Below, piece by piece: positions 1 through 8,877 of a DNA stretch of 64,000 nt. Source of the DNA: Kaistia geumhonensis (lineage in GTDB: Bacteria; Pseudomonadota; Alphaproteobacteria; Rhizobiales; Kaistiaceae); NCBI RefSeq assembly GCF_030815145.1, contig NZ_JAUSWJ010000001.1:3674001-3738000 (forward strand), given 5' to 3'. Position 1 is the stretch's first letter. The number at the start of each line of letters is the position of its first letter. Made by a program: the position numbers and the translations under genes. A model generated the notes under the pieces. That model worked only from the letters and a program-made list of their open reading frames with translations. It was not told the DNA's origin and made no database searches.

Positions 1-96
1 TCGCGCCCCAACCGCCTGAGCAGACGTTCGAATTTCGTAAGCGGTACCAATCGCTTGCGAAGAGATGTGCGAAATCGTCTGGCTCCGACGGCGCGC

Positions 97-112
97 TTGG
101 CACAGCAGTTGC
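97..112 (+). promoter_or_regulatory. sigma-54 (RpoN) -24/-12 promoter
   Basis: TTGGCACAGCAGTTGC matches the RpoN consensus YTGGCACGNNNNTTGCW at nearly every position, with GG (99-100) and GC (111-112) separated by exactly ten bases. It lies about 70 bases upstream of the binding-protein start at 184 and heads the azaheterocycle/ureide operon. Sigma-54 promoters need an enhancer-binding activator, often NtrC under nitrogen limitation. I do not see a clear NtrC dyad in bases 1-96, so the enhancer may lie outside the window. Confidence 0.75.
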
Positions 113-183
113 GAAGATATCCCCGGGAGAACCCCGGCGCGCGAACACGCGGCGCCGAGACCTTTGCGATTGGGGAATCGTCC

Positions 184-1299
184 ATGTCCAGCTTCCTGCT
201 GTCCCGCAGAACCCTCTTGAAGAGCGCCGCCATCGGCTCGCTCGGTCTCACCACCGGCCTGCTGACGCAGCGCCCTGCCTTTGCCGAGGATCTCACCATC
301 GGCATCATCTATGTCGGCCCGCGCGACGACTATGGCTGGAACCAGGCCCATGCGGTCGCCGCCAAGGCGCTGGCGCAGGTGCCGGGCGTCAAGGTCGTCG
401 AGGAGGAGAACGTCCCCGAGACGATCGCCGTCGCCAAGACGATGGAATCGATGGTCGAGCTCGACGGCGCCGGCCTGATCTTCGCGACCTCGTTCGGCTA
501 TTATTCGCCCTTCATGCTGGATGCGGCGAAGAAGTATCCGGACGTCCAGTTCCGCCATGCGGCGCCGCTCTGGAAGGAGGGCGACCCGAAGAATGCCGGC
601 AGCTATTTCGGCTATCTCGACCAGGCGCACTACGTGGACGGCGTCGCCGCCGGCCTCTCGACCAAGTCGAACAAGCTCGGCTTCGTCGCCGCCAAGCCGA
701 TCTCGACGGTGCTCTCCAACATCAACGCCTTCACGCTCGGCGCCCGCAGCGTCAACCCCAACGCGACGGTGCAGGTGATCTTCACCGGCGACTGGTCGAT
801 GCCCGTCCGCGAGGCGGAGGCCACCAACGCCCTCGTCGATGCCGGCTGCGACGTCATTACCTGCCATGTCGACAGCCCGAAGACCGTCATCCAGACCGCC
901 GAGCAGCGCGGCGTGAAGAGCTGCGGCCACAACGCCTCGCAGGCCGATCTCGCGCCGAAGGGCTTCATCACCGGCGCCGAATACAAGTGGGAGACGATCT
1001 ACAAGCAGTTCGCCGATACGCTCTCGAAGGGTGGCACGCTGCCGAACTTCCTCGCCGGCGGCTACGATCTCGACTTCGTGCAGAACACGCCCTACGGCGC
1101 CGGCGCGACGCCCGAGGCGATCAAGGCGGCCGATGCCGCCAAGGCCGATATGAAGGCCAAGAAGGCGATCTATGTCGGTCCGCTCAAGGACAACAAGGGC
1201 AACGAGGTCATCGCGGCCGGCGCCGAGCACGCGCCCTATGACCCGTGGATCGACCAGATCAACTTCCTCGTCGAAGGCGTGACGGGCTCCATCACCTGA
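184..1299 (+). CDS. BMP family ABC transporter substrate-binding protein
   Basis: A 371-aa periplasmic binding protein of the basic membrane protein (PnrA/BMP) family, which binds nucleosides, nucleobases or related ring compounds. The N-terminus has a twin-arginine signal (SRRTLLK, then a hydrophobic stretch ending in AFA before EDLTIG), so it is probably exported folded by Tat. The ATG at 184 is chosen because the signal peptide begins directly there; a longer reading frame back to 55 would bury the signal and cover the promoter. It is the first gene of the operon. The neighbouring ring-opening hydrolases suggest that the ligand is a small N-rich ring compound; that is inference. Confidence 0.9.
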   Translation: MSSFLLSRRTLLKSAAIGSLGLTTGLLTQRPAFAEDLTIGIIYVGPRDDYGWNQAHAVAAKALAQVPGVKVVEEENVPETIAVAKTMESMVELDGAGLIFATSFGYYSPFMLDAAKKYPDVQFRHAAPLWKEGDPKNAGSYFGYLDQAHYVDGVAAGLSTKSNKLGFVAAKPISTVLSNINAFTLGARSVNPNATVQVIFTGDWSMPVREAEATNALVDAGCDVITCHVDSPKTVIQTAEQRGVKSCGHNASQADLAPKGFITGAEYKWETIYKQFADTLSKGGTLPNFLAGGYDLDFVQNTPYGAGATPEAIKAADAAKADMKAKKAIYVGPLKDNKGNEVIAAGAEHAPYDPWIDQINFLVEGVTGSIT

Positions 1300-1366
1300 G
1301 CGAATCCGGGCGGGCCGATACCCGCCCTCGCATCGTCGCTCCGGCTCCGGCCGGGGCGGCAGCCCC

Positions 1367-1386
1367 CCGCGGCATGGGCGCCGCGG
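1367..1386 (+). repeat. GC-rich hairpin between binding protein and permease
   Basis: CCGCGGC (1367-1373) pairs perfectly with GCCGCGG (1380-1386) around a 6-base loop in the 112-base gap after the binding-protein gene. There is no T-run, so it is not a strong terminator. Such hairpins often stabilise the upstream mRNA and keep the binding protein more abundant than the permeases; that role here is inference. Confidence 0.4.
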
Positions 1387-1411
1387 CGACAGCGCGACTG
1401 GAGATCCTTCG

Positions 1412-2530
1412 ATGGCGGATATCGCACAGCAGGATGGCGTACCGGCGATGGCCGGCGGCCTCGCCGAGACGATGGACCGGCTCCGACGATCCTCGGAATA
1501 TGTCGTCATCCCGCTCTTCGCGCTGGTCGTGGCGGGTCTTCTCTTTTCCCTTTTCCTCCTCGCGCTTGGCCAGTCGCCGGCCATGTTCTTCTCGCTGCTG
1601 TGGAAGGGCGGTTTCGGCACGGCCTTTTCCTGGCAGAACACGCTGGTCCGCGCGGCGCCGCTCATCCTGACGGCGCTCTGCGTCGCCATTCCCGCCCGTC
1701 TCGGCCTCGTCATCATCGGCGGCGAGGGCGCGCTGGTGCTTGGCGCGTTCACGGGCGCCGTGGCGTCCATTCCGCTCGTCAATGCCGGCGCGCCGCCCTT
1801 TCTCGTGCTCGGCGGCATGCTCGTGACCTCGGTGGTGACCGGTGCCGTATGGATCGGAATCGTCGGGGCGCTCCGCCATTATCGCGGCATCAACGAGACG
1901 ATCGCCTCGCTGCTGATGTCCTACATCGCCATCGCGATCATGAACTTCTTCGTCGAGGGCGCGCTGCGCGATCCCGGCAATCCCAACAAGCCGTCGACGC
2001 AGCCGATCGGCGAGGCCAACATGATCGGCGAGGTGCCGGGTCTTGGCGTCCATTGGGGTCTCCCGGTCGGCATTGTCGTCGCCGTGCTCCTCTGGGTGCT
2101 GATGAACCGGACGACCTTCGGCTTCGCCGCCCGCGTCACCGGCGGCAATGTCCGCGCCGCGCGGGCGCAGGGCCTTCCGGTCGGCAAGCTGATCGTCACC
2201 GCCTGCGCCATCGCCGGGGCCTGTGCCGGGCTTGCCGGCTTCTTCGAGGTCGCGGCCATCCAGGGCAAGGCCAATGCCTCGCTCGCCGCCGGCTACGGCT
2301 TCACCGGCATCCTCGTCGCCTTCCTCGCCCGCCAGAACCCGCTCGCGATCGTGCCGGTCGCGATCTTCCTCGGCGGCATCGCGGCGGCCGGCGGCCTCAT
2401 CCAGCGGCGCATGGGCATGCCCGACGCCACGGTCCAGGTGCTGCAGGGGCTCATGTTCGTCGTGCTCCTAGTGAGCGAGACGCTCTATGGCCGCCTTCCC
2501 TTCTTCCGCCCGAAAGGAGACCGCCGATGA
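1412..2530 (+). CDS. BMP-type ABC transporter permease 1
   Basis: A 372-aa inner-membrane permease of the YufP/BPD_transp_2 type, the first of the two transmembrane subunits of the nucleoside/nucleobase-like importer. After a hydrophilic N-terminus of about 25 residues come many hydrophobic segments, with typical family signatures such as IPARLGLVIIGGEGALVLG and GFTGILVAFLARQNPLAIV. A GGAG ribosome site (1400-1403) precedes the ATG. The 3' end overlaps the next permease by 4 bases (ATGA), so the two are translationally coupled. Confidence 0.92.
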   Translation: MADIAQQDGVPAMAGGLAETMDRLRRSSEYVVIPLFALVVAGLLFSLFLLALGQSPAMFFSLLWKGGFGTAFSWQNTLVRAAPLILTALCVAIPARLGLVIIGGEGALVLGAFTGAVASIPLVNAGAPPFLVLGGMLVTSVVTGAVWIGIVGALRHYRGINETIASLLMSYIAIAIMNFFVEGALRDPGNPNKPSTQPIGEANMIGEVPGLGVHWGLPVGIVVAVLLWVLMNRTTFGFAARVTGGNVRAARAQGLPVGKLIVTACAIAGACAGLAGFFEVAAIQGKANASLAAGYGFTGILVAFLARQNPLAIVPVAIFLGGIAAAGGLIQRRMGMPDATVQVLQGLMFVVLLVSETLYGRLPFFRPKGDRR

Positions 2531-3453
2531 ACGAGACCGATATCGGCTTCTGGGGCGTGCCGCTCGCCATGTTCGCCGGCGCGATCCGCGTCTCGACGCC
2601 CTTCCTGTTCGTCTCGCTCGGCGAATGCCTCACCGAGAAGTCGGGTCGCATCAATCTCGGCCTCGAGGGCACGCTCGTGTTCGGCGCGATGGCCGGCTAT
2701 GCGATCGCCTATCTTTCCGGCTCGCCCTGGCTCGGCGTGCTGGCCGCCGGCATCTCGGGCTGCTTCTTCGGCGCGCTGCACGGCTATATCTGCAAGCTGC
2801 CGAAGGTGAACGATATCGCGATCGGCATCGCGATGATGCTGTTCGGCACCGGCCTCGCCTTCTTCTTCGGCAAGCCCTTCATCCAGCCGCAGGCGCCGCA
2901 CCTTCCCTCGATCTCGCTCGGCGGCTGGTCCAGCCTGCCGCAGGTCCAGTCGGCGCTGGAGATCAACCCGCTGTTCTTCATCGGCGTGCTGCTCGCGGTC
3001 GTGATGTGGTGGGCGTTCAAGAACACGCGCTGGGGCCTCATCGTGCGCATGACGGGCGACAGCGCCGCGGCGGCGCGCGCGATGGGCTATTCGGTCGATC
3101 TCGTGCGCTTCCTCGCCACCACGGTCGGCGGCTTCTTCGCGGGCGTCGGCGGCGCGTTCCTGTCGCTCTATTATCCCGGCGCCTGGAGCGAGGGCCTTTC
3201 CTCGGGCCAGGGGCTGATGGCGGTGGCGCTCGTCATCTTCGCCCGATGGAACCCGCTCGCCTGCTTCGGTGCCGCGCTGCTCTTCGGCGCGGCCGGAGCG
3301 CTCGGGCCGGCGCTGCAATCGGTCGGCATCACGCAGGGCTACTACTTCTTCAACGCCGCCCCCTACCTGCTGACGCTCTTCATCATGATCGCCTCGGTCT
3401 CGCCCAAGCGTTCGCTGAAGGGCGCGCCGGGCGAGCTTTCCATCACCAAGTAG
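2527..3453 (+). CDS. BMP-type ABC transporter permease 2
   Basis: A 308-aa multi-spanning permease of the YufQ type, partner of the preceding permease. Recognisable parts are SGRINLGLEGTLVFGAMAGY near residues 40-60 and the cytoplasmic coupling segment RMTGDSAAAARAMGYSVD, which contacts the ATPase. The start ATG overlaps the stop of the first permease. The cognate ATPase lies further down the same operon at 6468, separated by the formamidase, biuret hydrolase and ring-opening genes. That arrangement ties transport and catabolism into one unit. Confidence 0.92.
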   Translation: MNETDIGFWGVPLAMFAGAIRVSTPFLFVSLGECLTEKSGRINLGLEGTLVFGAMAGYAIAYLSGSPWLGVLAAGISGCFFGALHGYICKLPKVNDIAIGIAMMLFGTGLAFFFGKPFIQPQAPHLPSISLGGWSSLPQVQSALEINPLFFIGVLLAVVMWWAFKNTRWGLIVRMTGDSAAAARAMGYSVDLVRFLATTVGGFFAGVGGAFLSLYYPGAWSEGLSSGQGLMAVALVIFARWNPLACFGAALLFGAAGALGPALQSVGITQGYYFFNAAPYLLTLFIMIASVSPKRSLKGAPGELSITK

Positions 3454-3463
3454 GAGTACAGCC

Positions 3464-3484
3464 ATGAGCGGGGTTTGCCTGTGA
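3464..3484 (+). CDS. possible 6-codon leader peptide (MSGVCL) upstream of formamidase
   Basis: The ATG with the best-placed ribosome site (AGGAG, 3453-3457) opens a frame of only six codons, M-S-G-V-C-L, whose TGA (3482-3484) overlaps the GTG start (3481-3483) of the formamidase as GTGA. The formamidase start has no good Shine-Dalgarno of its own at normal spacing. This looks like a coupling mini-ORF, or alternatively a remnant of an earlier start after a small indel. It is seen in the sequence only; there is no expression evidence. Confidence 0.35.
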   Translation: MSGVCL

Positions 3485-4497
3485 GCGGTCTCGGCGGTCT
3501 CAACAAGTCGCCGAACGGCGTCGTCATCGGCCTCGTGCAGCTCCAGCTGCCGGTCACGGTCACGAAGGCGGATCTCGAGCGCCAGACGGCGCGGGTCGTC
3601 GAACTCGTGGGCAAGGCGCGGCGCAACAATGCCGGCATGGACCTCGTGGTCTTCCCGGAATATGCGCTGCACGGCCTTTCGATGGACACCAATCCCGAGA
3701 TCATGTGCGATCTCGACGGGCCGGAGGTCGCCGCCTTCAAGGCGGCCTGCGCGGAGCACCGCATCTGGGGCTGCTTCTCGATCATGGAGCGGAATCCGGG
3801 CGGCAATCCCTACAATTCCGGCATCGTCATCGACGATACCGGCGCGCTGAAGCTCTACTATCGCAAGCTCCATCCCTGGGTCCCGGTCGAGCCCTGGGAG
3901 CCGGGCGATCTCGGCATTCCGGTCATCGACGGCCCGAAGGGTGCCAGGCTCGCGCTCATCATCTGCCATGACGGCATGTTCCCCGAGATGGCGCGCGAAT
4001 GCGCCTACAAGGGCGCCGAGATCATGATCCGCACCGCCGGCTACACAGCGCCGATCCGCTCGGCCTGGCGCTTCACCAATCAGTCCAATTCCTTCTGCAA
4101 CCTCATGGTGACGGCGAATGTCTGCATGTCGGGCTCCGACGGCACGTTCGATTCCATGGGCGAGGGGATGATCGTCAATTTCGACGGCGAGATCCTCGCC
4201 TCGGGCACCAGCGGGCGCCCGGACGAGATCATCACCGCCGAGGTCCGTCCCGATCTGGTGCGCGAGGCGCGCATCAACTGGGGCGTCGAGAACAACATCT
4301 ACCAGTTCGGCCACCGCGCCTATGTCGCGGTGAAGGGCGGGGCGCAGGACTGCCCCTACAGCTACATGACCGACCTCGCGGCCGGCCGCTACCGCCTGCC
4401 CTGGGAGGATCAGGTCGTCCACACCGACGGCACGTCCTGCGGCTTCCCGGCGCCGACGCGCCGCTATGGCGAGAAATTCAGGGACGCTGCGGAGTAG
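3481..4497 (+). CDS. amiF: formamidase (AmiF-like, nitrilase superfamily)
   Basis: A 338-aa cytoplasmic amidase that should hydrolyse formamide to formate and ammonia (EC 3.5.1.49). The sequence is very close to known AmiF proteins, for example [20 protein letters not shown] at the N-terminus and the conserved C-terminal LPWEDQV segment. The nitrilase Glu-Lys-Cys triad is present as E60 (VVFPE), K129 (YYRKLHPW) and C162 (IICHDG). The GTG at 3481 matches the family N-terminus; an upstream TTG (3475) and an ATG in another frame (3464) are less fitting. It sits between transporter and biuret hydrolase genes. Formamide may be a true intermediate, or the enzyme may accept another small amide. Confidence 0.88.
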   Translation: MSGLGGLNKSPNGVVIGLVQLQLPVTVTKADLERQTARVVELVGKARRNNAGMDLVVFPEYALHGLSMDTNPEIMCDLDGPEVAAFKAACAEHRIWGCFSIMERNPGGNPYNSGIVIDDTGALKLYYRKLHPWVPVEPWEPGDLGIPVIDGPKGARLALIICHDGMFPEMARECAYKGAEIMIRTAGYTAPIRSAWRFTNQSNSFCNLMVTANVCMSGSDGTFDSMGEGMIVNFDGEILASGTSGRPDEIITAEVRPDLVREARINWGVENNIYQFGHRAYVAVKGGAQDCPYSYMTDLAAGRYRLPWEDQVVHTDGTSCGFPAPTRRYGEKFRDAAE

Positions 4498-4502
4498 GGA
4501 TC

Positions 4503-5228
4503 ATGACGGCCGAAACTCTCGACGAGCGCGTCGCCGCGGCCATGAAGCCGGGCGGGCGCACCATCGCCTCCGATCCCTACCCCTGGCCGTTCGACGGCGA
4601 CCTTCGGCCCGAAAACACGGCGCTGATCGTCATCGACATGCAGGTCGATTTCTGCGCGCCGGGCGGCTACGTGGATTCGATGGGCTACGACATCTCGCAG
4701 ACACGCGAGCCGATCGAGCCGATCCGCCGCGTGCTCGATGCGATGCGGGGCAGGGGCTATCACGTCATCCACACCCGCGAGGGGCACCGGCCCGACCTCG
4801 CCGACCTGCCCGCCAACAAGCGCTGGCGCTCGCAGCGGATCGGCGCGGGCATCGGCGACCAGGGACCGTGCGGCCGCATCCTGGTGCGTGGCGAGCCGGG
4901 CTGGGAGATCATCCCGGAGCTGCAGCCGATCGCGCGCGAGACGATCATCGACAAGCCCGGCAAGGGCTCCTTCGTCGCCACCGACCTCGAGCTCGTTCTG
5001 CGCCAGAAGGGCATCCGCAACATTGTGCTGACCGGCGTCACCACGGATGTCTGCGTCCACACGACGATGCGCGACGCCAACGATCTCGGTTACGAATGCG
5101 TGCTGCTTTCGGATTGCACGGCCGCGACCAAGCGGGAGAACCACCTCGCGGCGATCGACATGATCAAGATGCAGGGCGGCGTGTTCGGTGCCGTCGCCAC
5201 CTCCGACGCCCTGATCGCGGGGCTGTGA
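4503..5228 (+). CDS. biuH: biuret amidohydrolase (isochorismatase-like cysteine hydrolase)
   Basis: A 241-aa cysteine hydrolase closely resembling rhizobial biuret hydrolase BiuH, which converts biuret to allophanate and ammonia (EC 3.5.1.84). The Asp-Lys-Cys triad is D45 (ALIVIDMQ), K151 (IIDKPGKG) and C184 (TTDVCVHTT), with the spacing known for BiuH. The stretch [20 protein letters not shown] is also typical. It begins 5 bases after the formamidase stop. A relative lies at 8015. RutB-like ureidoacrylate hydrolase is the main alternative, but the similarity to BiuH is stronger. Confidence 0.85.
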   Translation: MTAETLDERVAAAMKPGGRTIASDPYPWPFDGDLRPENTALIVIDMQVDFCAPGGYVDSMGYDISQTREPIEPIRRVLDAMRGRGYHVIHTREGHRPDLADLPANKRWRSQRIGAGIGDQGPCGRILVRGEPGWEIIPELQPIARETIIDKPGKGSFVATDLELVLRQKGIRNIVLTGVTTDVCVHTTMRDANDLGYECVLLSDCTAATKRENHLAAIDMIKMQGGVFGAVATSDALIAGL

Positions 5229-5325
5229 TGCGCTCGTCCGGAAATGCTCTCCCTGCTCCCCGATCCAGCCGGCCGTCAGGTCCGGCCGTGACACGGATCG
5301 GAGCGCTCCCGGAGCTTGCGCGGAG

Positions 5326-6471
5326 ATGCCTCTCGTGACCCGCACCGCCTTCGTCCATCGCCTCGCCACATCCGCGCCCGACGATGTCTCGGCGCTCGAA
5401 GCCGCGCTCGGCGATGGCAGCATCGACGCAAGAGGCATCGTCGCCATTCTCGGCAAGACCGAGGGCAACGGCAATGTCAACGACTTCACCCGGGCCTTCG
5501 CGGTTCGAGCGCTCAAGGATGCGCTGCGGCCGCATCTGTCGCCGTCCGAGGTCGAGGCGGTTTCCTATGTGATGTCCGGCGGTACGGAAGGTGCGATGTC
5601 GCCCCACCTCGTCGTCTTCGGCCGCGGCGAAGCGGCCGCTGCGGGATCGTCGCCCGCACTCGCCGTCGGCGGCGCGCATACGCCCGACATGGCCTTCGAG
5701 GATCTCGGACGCCTCGGCCAGGTGCGCCTCGTCGCCGAGGGCGTGCGCGCCGCGATGCGCGACGCCGGCATCGACGATCCGGCCGACGTGCATTTCGTGC
5801 AGATCAAATGCCCGCTGCTGACCGCCGAGCGGATCGCCGCCGTGGATGCGCGCGGCGGCAGCGTCGCGGTGCGCGACACGCTGAAATCCATGGGCCTGTC
5901 GCGCGGCGCCTCGGCGCTCGGCGTCGCTCTCGCGCTCGGCGAGATCGAGCCGGCGGCCATGACGGATGCCGTGATCGGCCGTGACCCGTCGCTGTGGTCG
6001 TCGCGGGCCTCGACCTCGGCCGGGGTCGAGCTCATGAACCACGAGATCGTCGTGATGGGCATGAGCGCGAAATGGTCTGGGCCGCTCGCCATCGACCATG
6101 CGGTGATGGCCGACGGCATCGACATCGAGCCGGTGCGCGCGGCGCTGCGGAGGCTCGGGCTTTCCGCCGACGGCCAGCTCTCGGCCGCCGAGCGCCCGGC
6201 GCTGGTGGCGCTGCTCGCCAAGGCCGAGGCGCCGTCGACGGGGCGGCTGCGCGGGCTCCGCCACACCATGCTCGACGATTCCGACATTTCGTCCACCCGC
6301 CATGCCCGCGCCTTCGTCGCCGGCAGCCTCGGCTCGCTTGTCGGCCATGCCGGCATCTATGTCTCGGGCGGCGCCGAGCATCAGGGCCCCGACGGCGGCG
6401 GCCCCGTCGCCGTCATCGTCGACCGCCGCCTCGTTCCCTCGTTCCCCGCATCAGGAGGTCCGCAATCATGA
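5326..6471 (+). CDS. ring-opening amidohydrolase (cyanuric acid hydrolase / barbiturase)
   Basis: A 381-aa enzyme of the AtzD/TrzD/barbiturase family, a toblerone fold of three repeated units that each give one Ser-Lys pair. All six appear: K44 (LGKTEGNG) with S84 (MSGGTEG), K161 (QIKCPLL) with S231 (STSAGVE), and K299 (AKAEA) with S347 (SGGAEHQG). The family hydrolyses cyanuric acid to 1-carboxybiuret or barbiturate to ureidomalonate. Sequence alone does not settle which, but the flanking biuret-hydrolase and AtzG/E/H homologues favour cyanuric acid or a close analogue. Its stop overlaps the ATPase start (ATGA). Confidence 0.85.
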   Translation: MPLVTRTAFVHRLATSAPDDVSALEAALGDGSIDARGIVAILGKTEGNGNVNDFTRAFAVRALKDALRPHLSPSEVEAVSYVMSGGTEGAMSPHLVVFGRGEAAAAGSSPALAVGGAHTPDMAFEDLGRLGQVRLVAEGVRAAMRDAGIDDPADVHFVQIKCPLLTAERIAAVDARGGSVAVRDTLKSMGLSRGASALGVALALGEIEPAAMTDAVIGRDPSLWSSRASTSAGVELMNHEIVVMGMSAKWSGPLAIDHAVMADGIDIEPVRAALRRLGLSADGQLSAAERPALVALLAKAEAPSTGRLRGLRHTMLDDSDISSTRHARAFVAGSLGSLVGHAGIYVSGGAEHQGPDGGGPVAVIVDRRLVPSFPASGGPQS

Positions 6472-8012
6472 GCGCGCTGCCCGATCCTCATGCCGCGTCC
6501 GGCCGACGCGCCATCGAGTTGCAGACCATCGGCATGACCAAGATCTTCGGCTCGCTGGTGGCGCTCGAGGATGTCTCGATCCATGTGCGGCCCGGGACGC
6601 TGCATGCGCTGCTCGGCGAGAACGGCGCCGGCAAGTCGACACTCGTCAAATGCATCATGGGCTTCTACCAGCCGACGCGCGGCAGCGTGCTCATCAACGG
6701 CAAGGAGGAGATCATCGCCACCCCGCGCGATGCGCATGCGCACGGCATCGGCATGGTCTACCAGCATTTCACGCTGGTCCCCTCGCTGACGGCGGCGGAA
6801 AACCTCGTCATCTCGCGCGCCCATCCGCCGGCGGTGATCGACTGGCGGAAGGAGATCGCCGGGCTCGAGGCCTTCCTCGAGAAGATGCCGTTCAAGGTGC
6901 CGCTGCAGGTGCCGGTGGCCAGCCTTTCGGCCGGCGAGAAGCAGAAGCTGGAGATCCTCAAGCAGCTCTATCTCGACCAGCGCTTCCTGATCCTCGACGA
7001 GCCCACCTCGGTGCTGACGCCGGGCGAGGCCGACGAGGTGCTGGGCCTCCTGCGCGGCATGACCGAGGCGGGCGATCTCACCATCCTGATGATCAGCCAC
7101 AAGTTCCGCGAGGTGACGGCCTATGCCGACGACGTCACGGTGCTGCGGCGCGGGCGCATGATCGGGGGTGGGCGCGTCGGCGAACTCACCGTCGACGACA
7201 TGAGCCGCATGATGATCGGCGACACCAAGATCCGTGAACGTGCGGCGCGCAAGAGCTTCGAGGCCTCCAAGGTGACGCTGGAACTCGCCGGCGTCTGCGC
7301 GCTCGACGATGCCGGGCTGCCGGCGGTCGATGCCGTCAATCTGAAGGTCCATGCCGGCGAGATCGTGGGCATCGCCGGCGTCTCGGGCAACGGCCAGTCG
7401 GCGCTGATCGAGGTTCTATCCGGCCAGCGCGACATGTCCGAGGGCCAGCTCTTCATCGACGGTCAGGATTTCGTGCCGCAGCGCCAGCAGATGGCGAAAT
7501 ACAAGGTGTTCGGCCTGCCCGAGGAGCCGCTCAAGAATGCCGCCGTGCCGCGCATGACGGTTGCCGAGAACATCGCCTTCCGCTCCTTCGACGAGCCGCC
7601 GATCGCCTCGCGCTTCGGATTCATGTCACCGAAGCCGATGCGCAAGAAGGCGCGCGAACTCATCGCCGCCTATCGCGTCAAGACGCCGTCGACCGAGGAG
7701 CCGATCGAGAACCTCTCGGGCGGCAACGTCCAGCGCGCGATCCTGGCTCGCGAGCTTTCCGGCGAGGTGGAGGTGCTGATCGTCGCCAATCCCTGCTTCG
7801 GTCTCGACTTCGCCTCGGTGTCGGAAATCCGCTCGCAGATCATGGACCAGCGCAATCGCGGCGCCGCGGTGCTGCTCGTCTCGGAGGATCTCGACGAGGT
7901 GCTCGAACTCTCCGACCGCGTCGCGGTCATGTCGGGGGGCGGCATCCATTACGTCGTCCCGATCGCCGAAGCCGACCGCAACGCGATCGGCAAGGCCATG
8001 GCGGGGCATTGA
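6468..8012 (+). CDS. BMP-type ABC transporter ATP-binding protein (double NBD)
   Basis: A 514-aa cytoplasmic ATPase of the YufO/RbsA type with two nucleotide-binding domains. The first has a good Walker A (GENGAGKST, about residues 47-55), signature LSAGEKQK and Walker B LILDEPTS. The second is degenerate, with VSGNGQSAL in place of Walker A and [11 protein letters not shown] lacking the catalytic glutamate, which is usual for this family. It energises the two permeases encoded upstream. The AGGAGG site at 6452 and the ATGA overlap with the ring-opening hydrolase support the start. Confidence 0.93.
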   Translation: MSALPDPHAASGRRAIELQTIGMTKIFGSLVALEDVSIHVRPGTLHALLGENGAGKSTLVKCIMGFYQPTRGSVLINGKEEIIATPRDAHAHGIGMVYQHFTLVPSLTAAENLVISRAHPPAVIDWRKEIAGLEAFLEKMPFKVPLQVPVASLSAGEKQKLEILKQLYLDQRFLILDEPTSVLTPGEADEVLGLLRGMTEAGDLTILMISHKFREVTAYADDVTVLRRGRMIGGGRVGELTVDDMSRMMIGDTKIRERAARKSFEASKVTLELAGVCALDDAGLPAVDAVNLKVHAGEIVGIAGVSGNGQSALIEVLSGQRDMSEGQLFIDGQDFVPQRQQMAKYKVFGLPEEPLKNAAVPRMTVAENIAFRSFDEPPIASRFGFMSPKPMRKKARELIAAYRVKTPSTEEPIENLSGGNVQRAILARELSGEVEVLIVANPCFGLDFASVSEIRSQIMDQRNRGAAVLLVSEDLDEVLELSDRVAVMSGGGIHYVVPIAEADRNAIGKAMAGH

Positions 8013-8014
8013 GG

Positions 8015-8680
8015 ATGATCACCGTCGCCGCCGAGCCGTTCGCCTACAGTTTCCCGCCGGGCAAGACGGCGCTCATCGTGATCGACATGCAGCGTGACTT
8101 CGTGGAGCCCGGCGGCTTCGGCGAGACGCTTGGCAACGACGTGTCGTTGCTGCAGGCCATCGTCCCGACCGTCGCCGCTCTGCTCGATCTCTTCCGCCGC
8201 AAGGGCTGGATGGTCATCCACACCCGCGAAGGCCACAAGCCCGACCTCTCGGACCTGCACCCGGCCAAGCGCGACCGCGGCAATCCGAGCCTCAGGATCG
8301 GCGATCCGGGTCCGATGGGTCGCATCCTCGTTCATGGCGAGCCGGGCCATGACATCATCGCCGAGAACGAGCCGGTACCGGGCGAACTCGTCATCGACAA
8401 GCCGGGCAAGGGCTCGTTCTACAACACGCCGCTCGAGGCGCATCTCAAGGCGAACGGCATCACCCATCTCGTCGTCGCCGGCGTCACCACCGAGGTCTGC
8501 GTGCAGACGACGCTGCGCGAGGCGAACGATCGCGGCTACGAGTGCCTGCTGATCGAGGACGCGACGGAAAGCTACTTCCCGGCCTTCAAGCAGGCGACGC
8601 TGGACATGATCCGCGCGCAGGGCGCGATCGTCGGCTGGACGGCGCCGCTCGCCGCCCTCGAGGCGGCTGTCGGGCCATGA
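8015..8680 (+). CDS. second isochorismatase-like cysteine hydrolase, biuret hydrolase-related
   Basis: A 221-aa paralogue of the biuret hydrolase at 4503, with the triad D24 (ALIVIDMQ), K129 (VIDKPGKG) and C162 (TTEVCVQTT). It lacks the longer N-terminus, and the segment after the GHKPDLSDL motif differs, so the substrate may differ. It starts 2 bases after the ATPase stop and overlaps the AtzG-like gene (ATGA). A candidate role is hydrolysis of biuret or another ureide formed from the opened ring. Substrate assignment is inference. Confidence 0.8.
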   Translation: MITVAAEPFAYSFPPGKTALIVIDMQRDFVEPGGFGETLGNDVSLLQAIVPTVAALLDLFRRKGWMVIHTREGHKPDLSDLHPAKRDRGNPSLRIGDPGPMGRILVHGEPGHDIIAENEPVPGELVIDKPGKGSFYNTPLEAHLKANGITHLVVAGVTTEVCVQTTLREANDRGYECLLIEDATESYFPAFKQATLDMIRAQGAIVGWTAPLAALEAAVGP

Positions 8681-8877
8681 GCGAAGGAATGCCGATGAAG
8701 GAATTCGACGCCGCCGCGCATGTCGAGCATATGGCCGATCTGCTCGGCCTCGCCATCGATCCGGCCTGGAAGGAGGGCGTCGTCGCCAATATGGCGGCGA
8801 CCGCGCGCATGGCGGGGATCGTCGCCGCCGTTCCGCTCGACGAGACCGTCGAGCCGGCCATGGTGTTCGAGCCGTGA
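8677..8877 (+). CDS. AtzG/HpxX-like small subunit (DUF4089)
   Basis: A 66-aa protein of the DUF4089 type, close to the 68 residues of AtzG. AtzG is the obligate small partner of the amidase AtzE and derives from GatC-like subunits of transamidosomes; HpxX is the equivalent in oxalurate clusters. Here it directly precedes and overlaps (GTGA) an AtzE homologue, as expected for a heteromeric complex. The ATG at 8677 overlaps the preceding stop; in-frame ATGs at 8689 and 8695 are possible alternative starts. No catalytic residues are expected. Confidence 0.8.
   Translation: MSEGMPMKEFDAAAHVEHMADLLGLAIDPAWKEGVVANMAATARMAGIVAAVPLDETVEPAMVFEP

Noticed and set aside
1-183. Start of the binding protein at 55
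   Set aside because: It would place over 40 residues before the Tat signal and cover the sigma-54 promoter.
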